Source: Cylicocyclus nassatus (Eukaryota > Nematoda > Chromadorea > Rhabditida > Strongylidae). From it: 64,000 nt of DNA. Positions 1-10,860 of this stretch are shown piece after piece. Each line of letters opens with the position of its first letter. Within the stretch, counting starts at the first letter, position 1. The stretch lies in contig CATQJL010000223.1 of NCBI GenBank assembly GCA_958299035.1, positions 10,281,753 to 10,345,752 of the forward strand, given 5' to 3'. The position numbers were made by a program, and so were the translations under genes. The notes beneath the pieces were generated by a model. It had not been told where the DNA came from, searched no databases, and worked only from the letters and a program-made list of their open reading frames with translations.

Positions 1-600
1 CACCAGTGTGCTAAACACCCCCGCGCTCGGTTTGCTTCTTCGAAATCTGTGGATGGAATTATAGCTGATCCCTGACGGGTGATGATATTGATTGGAGCTA
101 AATCGGTAGACCGACTAGACGTGTATCCGGTCTGCTCAAACAATTTTTTGGAAAATCGCCAATGACGTTGTTAAGTGCTATGTTGACGATAGGGAATGGG
201 AAGATCTCTGCAAAGTTTTTTTTGTTAAAATACCAAAAAGCTACAAATCAAAAAAAAAAGTTGGCGTTCAGCGGTAACAGCCATAATCAAAATCTATGTA
301 CGTTTGAGAATAAGTACCCATTAAAAAACTGCTTGCTTTTTTTCATTAGTCCCTATGATTGCTTGGGTCTGTCGTACCAAAAAATCGCGGTTTTCTAAAT
401 TATTCGCAACGACTCACACCTACTATTATATGACTTATCCCATTATTCCAATGCCGCCTACGTAGTAGCTCCTTGTTCACCTTCCATTGCTCTCACATCT
501 CAAACGTCTAAAGCCGCGTCATCATATATAGATGACGTCAAGTCGCAAAAACTGAATGACAAGATTAATCAGCGATCGGAATGCGTATTTCACAAGTGAT
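1..600. other. no recognisable feature
   Basis: I see no gene, RNA or clear repeat here. The ORFs are short and low-complexity (A-rich around 245-262). Confidence 0.4.
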
Positions 601-659
601 AATGCTTCATGAGAAATCTACGACTAAAGAAATTCAGCGCAAAAGATGAGTGTTCTTCT

Positions 660-1045
660 GGGAATTTATGCAGAACATTCGTGAAAACATTAGCCAGCTG
701 CTACAAGGACTGTACAACGACGATGCAGCTAATCCATCGCCCCCTTCCATCCCCTTTAGGAAGGAGGTTCGGCAAGGCGACACAATCTCGCTGAAGCTGA
801 TCTCAGCAGCCTTGCAGTGGTTGGTGAAGTCACTGGACTGGGACGAGAGAGGAAATTGATGGGATTGATTCTTCTCGAACTTCTTCGTTTTGGAAACCAT
901 CGTTCACTTTTCGAGCAGTACTACTGAAGCGGGGAAGATGCTGAAGGAGGCAAAGAAGGGAAGAAGATCGGACTACGAATAAATGGAAAAAGACTGACTA
1001 TGAAGACCACCCTTTGGAAAGATGCGGAACTTCACTGATATGATC
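660..1045 (+). pseudogene. RTE-type LINE reverse transcriptase fragment
   Basis: This is a broken piece of a non-LTR retrotransposon reverse transcriptase. In one frame the translation reads about IRENISQLLQGLYND, then VRQGDTISLKL, then ALQWLVKSLDWDERG, the order found in RTE-clade RT domains around the GVRQGD motif. After a stop and frameshifts it continues as TIVHFSSSTTEAGKMLKE and KKIGLRINGKR, matching the region just past the catalytic FADD box. The FADD box itself has decayed to a non-matching sequence. There are several stops and frame changes, so the piece is not functional. It points the opposite way from the related minus-strand remnant at 3696-5170, so they are probably separate insertions. 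Confidence 0.7.
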
Positions 1046-1082
1046 CCTGCGCCTTATGCACCCCGGGCTAACAATAAGCGTA

Positions 1083-1592
1083 CAGTCGCTTCATTTCATA
1101 CGATCATGTGTATCATTGCACACAGTTCACCTTTGGCGTCCCCATCCTGGATTCGTGGGAGAAAGAAGCCTTCAGGTAAGTGCTTCCAAGGTGTTCTTAG
1201 CATTTTCTTTCCTTTTTAGTTACTAGTCACCTCAAATTGATGTAATTGATAACACTCGGTAAGTCTCTTGCGTTTTTGCGATTGCAAATCCAGGATGAGG
1301 ACGCCAAAGTGGACTGTGTGTGCAACGGCACACATGATCATATGAAATGAAGCGACTGTACAATCGAGTAGATTTTCCGCTTAATATAGTGTGCTTGCAC
1401 TGAAGGTGAAATGCGGTAAAATTTGCGCGTGAGCAATTAGCTGCGCCCGTGACGCCGGCCAATTGCGCGCGCAAAAGGCTGGCATTAATGGCGTGGCTAC
1501 TTGTTCACGCGCCAATTTTACCAAATTTTGCACTGAATTTCATCTTCAGTGCAAGCACACTATATTACGCGGAAAATCTACTCGACTGTACA
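1083..1592. repeat. nested inverted repeats
   Basis: Two overlapping dyads are visible. Positions 1084-1154 are repeated inverted at 1287-1358 (shared words cgactg, catgatca, ggcgtcc, tccagga). Positions 1351-1437 are repeated inverted at about 1501-1592 (shared words gattttccgc, atagtgtgcttgcactga). The arrangement suggests two MITE-like foldbacks sharing a middle arm. No coding content is recognised. Confidence 0.6.
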
Positions 1593-3039
1593 CGCCTCAA
1601 GGTTTTACGCGATACCGTAACCTCAAAATCACTATTACCAGATATCATGCTTTATCTGACCGGAAAATTATACTAATCGCGCATGAAGCAACTCACCAAC
1701 AGTAAGTAATTTGAACCCTGTACTAAACAACCAACCTATACAACTGCAATGTTAAATCTCTGAAGCGGAACATTTCCCTTTACCCCCTTATCTAAGAATA
1801 AGAGCATTGCTTTAGGGTTACAATAGACGACTCTGCCCATTTCTGTTTTGCGCACGGTTTGTGAAAAAGCGAATTTTCACTGAAAAATTGCAAACTCGGA
1901 ATCCTTTTTCACAAATTACAAGCATGCAATTAGTAGTACAAATTACAAGCATGCAATTAGCAGCTGTATGAATTTGCCTCAACGGTGCACGCGATTTCAC
2001 CGATATTCCCAAAATGTGTTGGCAACGAATGATTGCAGCATAGCATGAACAAGCTGTGCAAATTCAGAATGCCCCTTTTCATCAGCTTCAGCAGACGCCA
2101 GTTTTGCAAAAGGAGACGATGACAGCTTTGAGGAAAAAGTAGCCTTTGATGTGCGCCCTTTTTTGTCCCTTTAACGCGTTTCGGACCGGTGCTACACATG
2201 GTGCAGCACGCGCCTTTCAAGGATCTTTTCAATGTTTGCAGGAGGATTTCTTTTTGTCCAAAGCTATCAAATCAAAGGGCTAAGCTCCTCCTTTTCAAAT
2301 GACTCTGTAGAGCTGTGCCGACGGTATTTGGTTAGAAGATATGAGGACAAATCGAACAACAGTTGCAATGAAGAGCGGCAACGCGAACGACGCGTGCGAC
2401 GTCGCAACTTTTCTTTGCTTTGAATACAAAGAGAAAAACCGTGGTTTCAGTAATGATGTGTACTGTATACAACATAGATACTTTTGGATAGCATTAGAAA
2501 CTGAGTTCTTGTTCCTATCTTTCAGGAAAGAACACGAATCCTTCTCAGGCGACAAAATTCAAACACTTCGAATTCACTCAAAACTTTGGGTTTGGATATT
2601 ATCTGACATGCTGATTACAAATGTAGCACACAGTCTACGAATTAAGGCCCCTTTGTTGGCTAACGGCTGGAAGTACCCTCTTTTTCGTCGCGCGCGATTT
2701 CGCGGTCCGAAACGTGTTAAACAGATTTATATGCATACATTTTCAAACAAAGTAAAATGAAGCTTTAGGCCCTATTTGGCTATCCAGGCCTCAGATTTTT
2801 TTGTAGTGGATTCGCCTCAAACTAGGTCCAGGGGGGCTATCTGACATGCTGACCACAAACATCACATTTGTTCCGCACCAAAACGCCTTGGTTACGGAAG
2901 GTAAAGGGTCCAGTTCGAGGGGAATATCTCAGCCGTTAGAGCACTACGTGCGCTGCCGCTGGGCAGCCCTTTAATTGGGGCCCCAAAAGTATTTTCCACG
3001 TAAAATCCTCATAGGTCCAGATCTGCCTTGACGCTGCCT

Positions 3040-3695
3040 TTAAAGGCAGTGGATCGGCAAAATCCAACAACTCAGGATTTTAACGCCGTAGGTTCCTTAT
3101 CGCCCAAGTTTGAAAACAGTGCAATCCCGGTTGCAGAGCGTGCTTTCCCTGCCGAGAAAATCGCTCTCGAACTTACACGCGCAGGCCAATCTTACACGCA
3201 TCTGGACGAGTTGGCAATTTCCTTCTCACCATTGGAGGCTGCCCGCCGCAACGCTTTAACCATTGGGTCCTGCAACGATTTTATTGCTACTAGAGACTCT
3301 TGGGCGGTTTTGCCCGTAACGAGAATACAAGTACAAAAGACGGTGGTTCAGGATTTATTAACGAGAGTTAACAAGAGTACAACGAGTATGCGAGCAGGAG
3401 AACGATACCTTTCTGTTCCACGATGGATATGCCAGTGACAAGAGGGGAGTAAGGTTCGGCCACGCCTATCTCGGCGTGACCTAAGGTCGCGGCGGGGCAT
3501 CATCATCGGCACGATGATAGATTTAGTGTCATCGGCCTTGCTCCACTCGTCCAATTCCAAAGGGAAGGGCATTAAAAAACGCTTATTTTCGCCGTTTTCA
3601 AGCTTTCAAAAGTGGATTTTCGGGATCAGCGTATTGAATAAGCCAGGTAAGCGCAAATTTGACTAAGTTGAGATTTGCCGAGCCACTGCCTTTAA
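3040..3695. mobile_element. TTAA-type MITE (family T), copy 1
   Basis: The element has terminal inverted repeats ttaaaggcagtggatcggca and the inverted form gccgagccactgcctttaa, with TTAA at both edges, as expected for TTAA-targeting MITEs. Its body matches the copy at 6041-6443 over nearly the whole length. It differs by an internal insertion (3282-3519) missing from that copy. It sits inside the minus-strand RTE remnant and interrupts its RT domain. The open frame 3028-3438 is MITE sequence, not a gene. Confidence 0.8.
3282..3519 (-). mobile_element. 238-bp insertion inside a MITE
   Basis: The homologous MITE at 6041-6443 lacks this block. It is flanked by the direct repeat GATTT (3277-3281 and 3520-3524), which looks like a 5-bp target duplication. 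Read on the minus strand it contains an AATAAA-type signal near its middle. It does not start with TG or end with CA, so a solo LTR is only one possibility; a SINE or other retroposon fragment is another. Confidence 0.55.
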
Positions 3696-5170
3696 GAGAA
3701 GAGCGGTTCTTGAAGTTTTCCCTTGGTCGGGAATCCTTTCTTTCTGATGATAAAATGTTAAGTGCAATGCGAAAATCTCGAGTAAACGTTGTCCACCGGC
3801 TCGCAGAAGTACAACGGAAAGATGGTTTGGTCCTGGAGCCGTGGATGTCTTTATGGTCTGAATCGCCCTGCGCACATCGGCAGGTATCCGTGGTGGTAAC
3901 CTTCTAGTGTGAACAACGGGCGTCGGCATGGGTGTTAAGCGTAAGGGGTTGTGTAGACGTTTTTCGCGATAGACAGTATCTTATATCGGGCAGAAATCGG
4001 AGTCCCGTCTTCGTTCAATAGTGCAGCCAGCGGTACGTGATATTCGCAGAGGTCCCTTCGGCACTTCTTGAGATTTCGTCTTCTTTCGGCTGCTTCCAGT
4101 ATCTTGGCTTGCCTATACTTCCTGAATCCTCCTGCAAAGCTGCTCTGCAACTGGCTTTGGCTATCAGTCGCTCGAAATAGATTGCATTCGGGTCCTGCCT
4201 TAGAAATTTTCTTTCGAGCAATTCCTTCGTGATTTTCATAGTGCGTTCCAAGTTTTTCTCAGTCACTGAGCGCACTCTCCGCAGGCTCACAATCCTTTCA
4301 GAAGCCGGTCGTAGTCGTACGTTGCGTCCTCCTCGATGGGCCAGTCACAACGTGATATGAGCTATTCCAGCCTGTTACCGTCATGAACGACAGACTTCCT
4401 TCTTACGTCACTGTGGCACACCTTCTTTTCCAGCTTCCAACAGAATCGCACCTTCGCCAGGCTGCTGTGATCGGAGCCACTGCAAAAGGATGGAACTACC
4501 GAGACATCAAGAAGCTTCACCTTCGGTTGGTGGGAATGTTGTCGATCTCTGCGTGAGTCGTTCCGTTAGGCGATTCGTTTTCGCCGGCGATATTTCTTCT
4601 CCGTGAAAATGGAATTTCCACGGAAAAGTCGTGGGCGGAGACAAGCCCAACGAGAAAATTGTCATGTTCGTTCCGGAGCCCAAATCCAAACTTCCCGATC
4701 CTACATTCCTCTTTTGGTGGTGTCCCGATTTGGAGTTGAAGTCGCCCAAAAGAATCTTAAAAGGATTCTTTGTTGCGGACGACGTCCTTCACGTCTTCGA
4801 GGAGGCATCTAGCACTGATTCGTCAGCTGCTGATGTTGGGGAGTAGCAGTGATGATGTTGGTGATCTTCTGACGTGGAGGTCGTGGTAGGTGGCTAGTAT
4901 AAGATTCTCATGCATGGGTATAGACAAGATACCCACGCATGAGAATGGGTGGACGACAAAGCCAACGCCTACAACGTTGCGTGATGGAACTTCCTCACCA
5001 CAAATGATGAGGGTCCCATCACTCGTCTGTCGCATGTCCTTCGTCGTTTCTGTCCAATCCAAAAGGCGCCCTGAAGACCCTGACATCGTTCTTGCTACCA
5101 CCCGGCGTCGTAGGCGGAATCCGATGTGCAGAGTTTCCTTCTCTTCTAACTGGTGGAGTGATAACATTTT
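3696..5170 (-). pseudogene. RTE-type LINE remnant (endonuclease to RT start)
   Basis: On the minus strand the pieces fall in order for an RTE-like ORF. About 5167-4860 gives an endonuclease N-terminal region with words DGTLIICGEE, SRNVVGVGFVVHP and RRSPTSS. About 4749-4700 gives MGDFNSK, the Mg-binding GDFN motif. At 4290-3935 is a linker with charged helices and LLNEDGTPIS. At 3929-3690 is the RT start, with SEVRKA-like PADVRRAIQTIK, TAPGPNHLS, LRAGG and RIPDQGKTSRTALLL. It is cut off by the family T MITE at 3695. Frame changes between blocks show it is dead. The family assignment comes from remembered motif order, not a search. Confidence 0.75.
4902..4951. repeat. short perfect hairpin
   Basis: About 20 bases (gattctcatgcatgggtat) are followed after a 7-base loop by a near-perfect inverted copy. 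It lies inside the RTE remnant. Confidence 0.6.
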
Positions 5171-6040
5171 CCCCCACAGAAGCAGACTTACTAGGCCAAC
5201 TCCTGATTTTCATCGGGCGTCCCAACGCGAAGTTTTGCGCAAATTCAGAACTTTTAACCCATTTACCGTATACCCACCGCGACTCATGAGAATTGTGCTA
5301 TCTTACGAAATCAATGTGATATGGTGTTCAGCAAAATGCGCCAAATGACCTCTCAAAACGGGTAAGGCAAATCGTGATTTTTATCTCATACCGTATATAA
5401 CTCCATGAAAAAGTCCCCACCACGCGAAAAGAGAATGATTTTTGTGATAGAATATCGGATAAGACCTCCGATCCAAAGAAGCCAAATCCATGACTATTAA
5501 TCCCCTCATCGTATACCTACCGTAACCACACGTGGAGACATTCTCGCGCGGAGAAATGGTATTCTCGTCAACAGTCAGATAACTTTGCATCTTCAGTAGG
5601 CACACCTACCGAGTGTTCTACAAGTTTTCTTTTCACATCGATTCATGTGGCAATCACGCGTTGGCTTGTTTCAATGCGAGCAAAACGTGAGCATGCATCT
5701 TCACTGTTTGGTTCGTATCACTTTTTGTAGGAATGTTTCACGAACGTCAACATCTCAAGCTGATTTGTTCTGAGATTAAGAATAAGAGACTCAAGTACGC
5801 TTTGCACACATTTTCCAAACAAGTCTGAACTTGTTCTTATCTGGTTCCAAAGCATAAAATGATCTAAATGGATATACCACAAGAGTATAGATTTGTCAAC
5901 CACACGAGCTTATTTAGACAATATGCGCAAACGTTCTCCCCCCCCCCCCCCTCCCCTCCCCTAGTCTCCCAGAACGAATAGCTCCGCGCAAAGCGTTGTG
6001 TGCAACCTTGAAGGACTCACTTCTACGCAACGCGTCTTCC
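5170..6040. other. intergenic, low information
   Basis: No gene is recognised. A long C run lies near 5940-5952. Around 5230-5400 short words (gtgatatggtgttcagc, ccaaatgacctc) recall the arms of the foldback MITE at 34627-35338, so an old relative may lie here. Confidence 0.3.
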
Positions 6041-6443
6041 TTAAAGGCAGTGGATCGGCAAAATCCAACAACTCGGCATTTTAACGCGGTAGGTTCCTTC
6101 TCGCCCAACTATGAAAATAGTGCAATCCCGGTTGCACAGCATCCTTTCCCTGCTGAGAAAATCGCTCTCGAAAAAACACGCGCAGGGCAATCTTACACTC
6201 ACTGGACAAGTTGGCAATTTTCTTCTCACCATTGGAGGCTGCCCGCCGCAACGCTATAACCATTGGTCCTGCCACGATTTAGCGTCATCGGCCTTGCTCC
6301 ATTCGTCCGATATCAAAGGAAAGGGCATTAAAAACGCTCATTTTCGCCGTTTTCAAGCTTTCAAAAGCGGATTTTCGGGATCAGCGTATTGAAAAACCCC
6401 AGGTAAGCGCAAATTTTGAGATTTACCGACCCACTGCCTTTAG
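6041..6443. mobile_element. TTAA-type MITE (family T), copy 2
   Basis: It starts ttaaaggcagtggatcggca and ends with the inverted ccactgccttta. It is close to copy 1 at 3040-3695 but lacks the 238-bp insertion, so it preserves the empty site. Confidence 0.8.
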
Positions 6444-9290
6444 ATAGACCAGCAAAAAAGATGTTACAGAACTACGTCACTCAAATGCATCCAGCAAAAC
6501 TACGTAGAATCTAACTAATATATGAATCGTTAATTCAAAAATGTGCAAATAGCGGAAAACCGCGTGGCGATCAGCGAACGCTCCTCCAAATAGCACTTTT
6601 GCCTCCGATAAACTACGGCAAAACCTCTGTTTTGCACTTTCTCAGGGGTGAAGGTTCATTCGTCAGCTTTACGTACAATGATGGGACTCATCCCGACATA
6701 AGCCATGGTACTGATACATATGCCACTGCATAACCAACAAACATAGATCTTCAGTAACAAGTCAAAACATTCTGATAACCTATGGAACATCTCGAACAAT
6801 CATTTGCCTTCAGTAACCACAGGAATTACCGGAAAACTGGGAATCGCTAACATATCAATGCGTTCGGTGGTGACAATATGCGTGATAGACTACACGTCAT
6901 GGTCGGAGTACTTCATCTACGAGTGCATATGCAAAGCCGCCATTTGCCCATCTCGCAGATGCATCAACTTGTTGAAAGCGGGCCGTCGTGGGATCCTCTG
7001 TCTTGTCTGTATATCGCATTGCCACGCGATGCCAATCCATAGTCGGATCTGTTATCTAGAACCTAAAATATTCGGCCCTTCGAGGGACTACACTCTTAGT
7101 AAACGACGGAGTGAATAGTGCTCAACCCTCAGGATGAAAGCGGTACAAGTCCGTAAAACGAATACCATAACGCGTGCACGCGTTTCTCGGAATTATCACG
7201 AGTCCTCTGGCGGTATCACTTCTCTTCTGGAAAGCGGCTCAGCGCGACTTGCCCATTTCTTCTCGACAGCGCTGCTATCCAATCGTCACCGACGCTATTT
7301 TGACATTCCTACAGATCTCCAAGTCCTAATCATGCGGCTTCTGCCCGTGACGTCAGCAGTCGTCCCAACTCCGGGTGGGTGGGAGGGTCCTTAGCTGACG
7401 AAAGACCGGAATGGTCAAAACAGTGCCAAGCACGCGCCTCACGGAAACCCCGCCCCGCGTGCTTGGCACGACAGCCGTGTTGCGAAATTGCAAAACTCCA
7501 TCTTTGAATTACTGGTTCACTAGTTCGCCAAAGCAGAGGTGACGCACTGGTTTCCAGAACCGATAAAAACGAACGCTGATCGTTGTGATCGCGCACTTCC
7601 ACATAGGACCGCGGTGTGCACTTTAGAACGGTGGGCGTGACTCAGCGCCGGCGCGATGCCGCGCGCGACGTCGCGCGGCGCCGTTCTTGCACTCGCTCAC
7701 ACACACACGCACACACACACAGACACATTTTCACTTTTACTCCTCACATCGTCCGCGCCCGCCGCTGTGAGCATTTGAGGCTCTTTATTCGTTTCACGCT
7801 AAACAACGATTTTAGTCGTCGTGGATTCTACGTGACATGACTGATGCGAAAACAAAGTGAGTTGCCATGTTGTGCTCTTTCTTAGAACGAACGCTGTCCT
7901 CGGCGGGGGCTCTGCGCGCTGTTCTTGGGAAAACGCTCGATAGGCTCAAACGGCTGGCATGGATTGCTAAGTCTTCGGCTAGAAATTCCGACGCACAGAA
8001 CGCCTTGCCATAAAATGGCACTCAATTTGAGGAAATTGTTATCGAAAAGCTGTCTGCCAGGAATTTTCACGTTAATCGATAAAATATGGCGATGCATGTG
8101 TGGGATGTTTTCCCCTCCTAGACGTCAGACATCTGTCAATACATGCACTAAATAATACTGCATACACATCTATAGAAATAGGTCATTTCGTTAGTAAAGA
8201 TTTTTCCCACGTAGACATCGTAATCAGGACAGTTTTTCCTACTGCGAAGGCTGCTGTATTGCGAAATCGGGGAAACGTGAAGCTCTTGCGCAATCGAAAA
8301 TTAGCCAGTCAGTCCTCTTTTCCCCTCAAATATTTGAGAAATTCAGTAGGATTCCTTTTTCAAGTGCCCGTAAGTGTTCTGATGTGTTGGTGAGAGGGGC
8401 ATCTAGACAGATGCACTGTTGAATCAATAACGTTTTTTCCTTCTCTTGCAATCCAGTTCAGACAGTGTTTGTTGCAGTCGTCGAAAGACTATCAAGCAAG
8501 TTGAGAACTATCGATTGAGGGGTAATATGACAGAATATTGTTGATGACTTGAAAATGTTTTTGACATCACTTTCATTTATCTAGTCAGCTGTTAAAAGTC
8601 ATAGTATGTTCAGTGGCGGAACAAATTGTTTTCGTTCTTACGTGGCTTAGTATAGCGGCAAAATTTGGTTTTCGCATTCTTTCTTTGTAGACGCGATTAG
8701 CTGGAAAACTTGGAAAAGGACGCAAAGTCGATTTTCTCTTTTTCTGGTAATTATCTCAGCTGTCTGTGGTTGCCAACTGCTCCTTTCGCTCGCCGCACTC
8801 AGTTGACCTTCAGTAAATCGCATGTAATTACTTCAATAATGAGTGTCATTTTGAGAGCGGGCAGTGAAATTTCAGAATGTTCGACCTGCTTGAAGAAAGA
8901 TTCTCAAGATTTCTTGGCAAGGTGTTGATTTTTGATTCTCATCACATTTATAATTTTGAATTTAGGAGGATGCAGTTCGCTTCTGATTATTTTAGGCGCC
9001 TTAGTAGTTTTGATGTTTTTTTTTTTTGCTAAAAATTATTCAATTCTTTCGGCCTCCTTGTCTTTGATGGCAGTCTTAGGTTTCATAACTCTAAAAGTAC
9101 AAGCTATTCAAAACTTCCCCTATGAGTTTAAGTGACTCATTTGCCCGCACAGAATGCCTTTCACCACCTCTGGCCTCTCTCCAATTGTGTGCACTTTTGA
9201 TTGCTCTCGCGTCTGGCGTCTCTTGCGAGCACATACACTGTCTTAGAAGCAATAGCGTTTGATCGCAGCCTTTGATGAATAGCTTATGGT
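6444..9290. other. no confident gene
   Basis: No gene is recognised. Notable contents are a GC-rich palindromic stretch near 7640-7685 and a CA repeat just after it. The tail cagaggtgacgcactggt near 7534-7552 is shared with the hairpin at 49835-49872. A hydrophobic open frame at 8932-9135 has no homologue that I recognise and is not called. Part of this region could be promoter or 5' UTR of the downstream eIF4A gene; I cannot place it. Confidence 0.35.
7694..7726. repeat. CA microsatellite
   Basis: An imperfect (CA)n tract of about 30 bases. Confidence 0.85.
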
Positions 9291-10470
9291 ATTACTAGCT
9301 GGCTTACCCGGCTCCGCCGTATCCGGACCAAACTTGGCACACATACACTTCGGGCCCCGGCGGGTGTCACAGTCCACTTTTCGTTATCGATCGATGTCGA
9401 TTTTACCGATTTTTATCGATTTTTTTGCAGAGTTCACCTACAGGGCTAAGAGTTGGCACAGGGGGGAAGTGAGCATGGGGATTCCGAATACAATATTAGT
9501 TTTCAGAATTATCGATTACTTTTATTGATTTTATCGATTTTTTGTAAATTTTGACATGCGAGGCTGGGATTTTGCACAGGGGGGTAATCGAGCATGCTGA
9601 TTACGAACACAATATTAGTTTTCAGGATCGTCCATTACTTTTATCGATTTTATCGATTTTTTTCTAAAGTTTGACCTGCGGGGCTGGGAGTTTGCACAGG
9701 GGGTAATCGAGCATGCAGATTACGAATACAATATTGGTTTTCAAGATCGTCCATTACTTTTATCGATTTTATCGATTTTTTGAAAATTTGAGCTAGGGGC
9801 TGGAATTTGGCACAGGGGTGTAATCGAGCATGCTGATCACCCCCCTTGGGGATGATCAGCATGCTCGATTACCCCCCTGTGCCAACTCCCAGCCCCCTAG
9901 CTCAAACTTTGCAAAAAAATCGATAAAATCGATAAAAGTAATCGATAATCCCGAAAACCAATATTGTATTCGGAATCCCCATGCTCGATTACCCCCCTGT
10001 GCGAACTCCCAGCCCCGTAGCTCAAACTTTGCAAAAAATCGATAAAATCGATAAAAGTAATCGATAATCCTGAAAACCAATATTGTATTCGGAATCCACA
10101 TGCTCGATTACCCCCCTGTGCCAACTCCCAGCCCCGTAGCTCAAACTTTGCAAAAAAATCGATAAAATCGATAAAAGTAATCGATAATCCCGAAAACCAA
10201 TATTGTATTCGGAATCCCCATGCTCGATTACCCCCCTGTGCCAACTCCCAGCCCCGTAGGTGAACTCAGCAAAAAAATCGATAAAAATCGATAAAATCGA
10301 TATCGATCGATGACGAAAAGTAGTCTATGACACCCGCCGGGGCCCGTAGTGTATGTGTGCCAAGTTTGGTCCGGATCGGTTCAGAAATGGAATTTTCTAT
10401 TCGGAACATACGTACATACAGACATACAGACAGACATACAAACAGACATTCAGCTTTATATATAAGATAG
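9291..10470. mobile_element. family R repeat with inverted 121-bp array
   Basis: The head ctagctggcttacccggctc and the tail (tttggtccggatcggttc, then a catacaga-type run, then tatataagata) match a full copy at 33438-33928. Between them the body is expanded. About three units of 120-122 bp, each with atcgattttatcga and gggtaatcgagcatgc, run in one direction to about 9840. About three and a half units then run in the opposite direction to 10300, making a large head-to-head palindrome. The tail sequence is also present inverted just after the head. Long open frames here only reflect the tandem repeat. The element class is unknown to me. Confidence 0.75.
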
Positions 10471-10860
10471 AAACAGTTTCTTCGTTTGTTTTAGGTAACT
10501 TGATCGTAGAGTTCAAAGGTTTTGCTTTGATTTTCTTCATTCTTATCTCCCAATCGCCAATTTGCACTTTTGATCGCGTCAAAATCATTCGCGAACGCGT
10601 TCAGCTCTTATCTTTTGCCATGAAACTTTCATAGCGATGAAACAATCATTTCACAAAGTTCAGTCGTTGAACAAGGTGGTGTGCGGTTAGGCCTTTGCCC
10701 CTGTGACGTCAGCGTCAGAAATTTCACACTGTGCGCTGAATGTTGAATGCGAGGTATGCATATACATTTGTCATGCCTGTGTAGACGAAGAGAACAGCGC
10801 TTTCTGCCGAGGAATTTCTAATGAAGGATACGTTATTTTGTTGTTTTCCATACTAGTGTT
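10471..10860. other. 5' flank of the eIF4A gene
   Basis: About 390 bases between the family R repeat and the eIF4A start codon. No TATA box or other core promoter element can be argued from the sequence. Confidence 0.3.
10842..10856 (+). promoter_or_regulatory. candidate spliced-leader acceptor
   Basis: A T-rich run (ttgttttcc) is followed by an AG at 10855-10856, four bases before the eIF4A start codon. That spacing is typical of nematode spliced-leader trans-splicing. An alternative is an ordinary intron joining an upstream 5' UTR exon. Confidence 0.45.

Noticed and set aside
3028..3438. 136-codon open frame
   Set aside because: It lies within a family T MITE and its small insertion; the homologous MITE at 6041 does not keep the frame.
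4890..5348. 152-codon plus-strand open frame
   Set aside because: It is the complement of the RTE endonuclease remnant, whose minus-strand motifs are recognisable.
8932..9135. Hydrophobic 67-codon frame resembling a membrane protein
   Set aside because: No splice or codon evidence and T-rich DNA; hydrophobic frames arise by chance in such sequence.
9856..10244. Overlapping open frames with repeated FRIQYWFSGL and FIDFIDFF words
   Set aside because: Direct translation of the 121-bp tandem array, not a protein repeat under selection.
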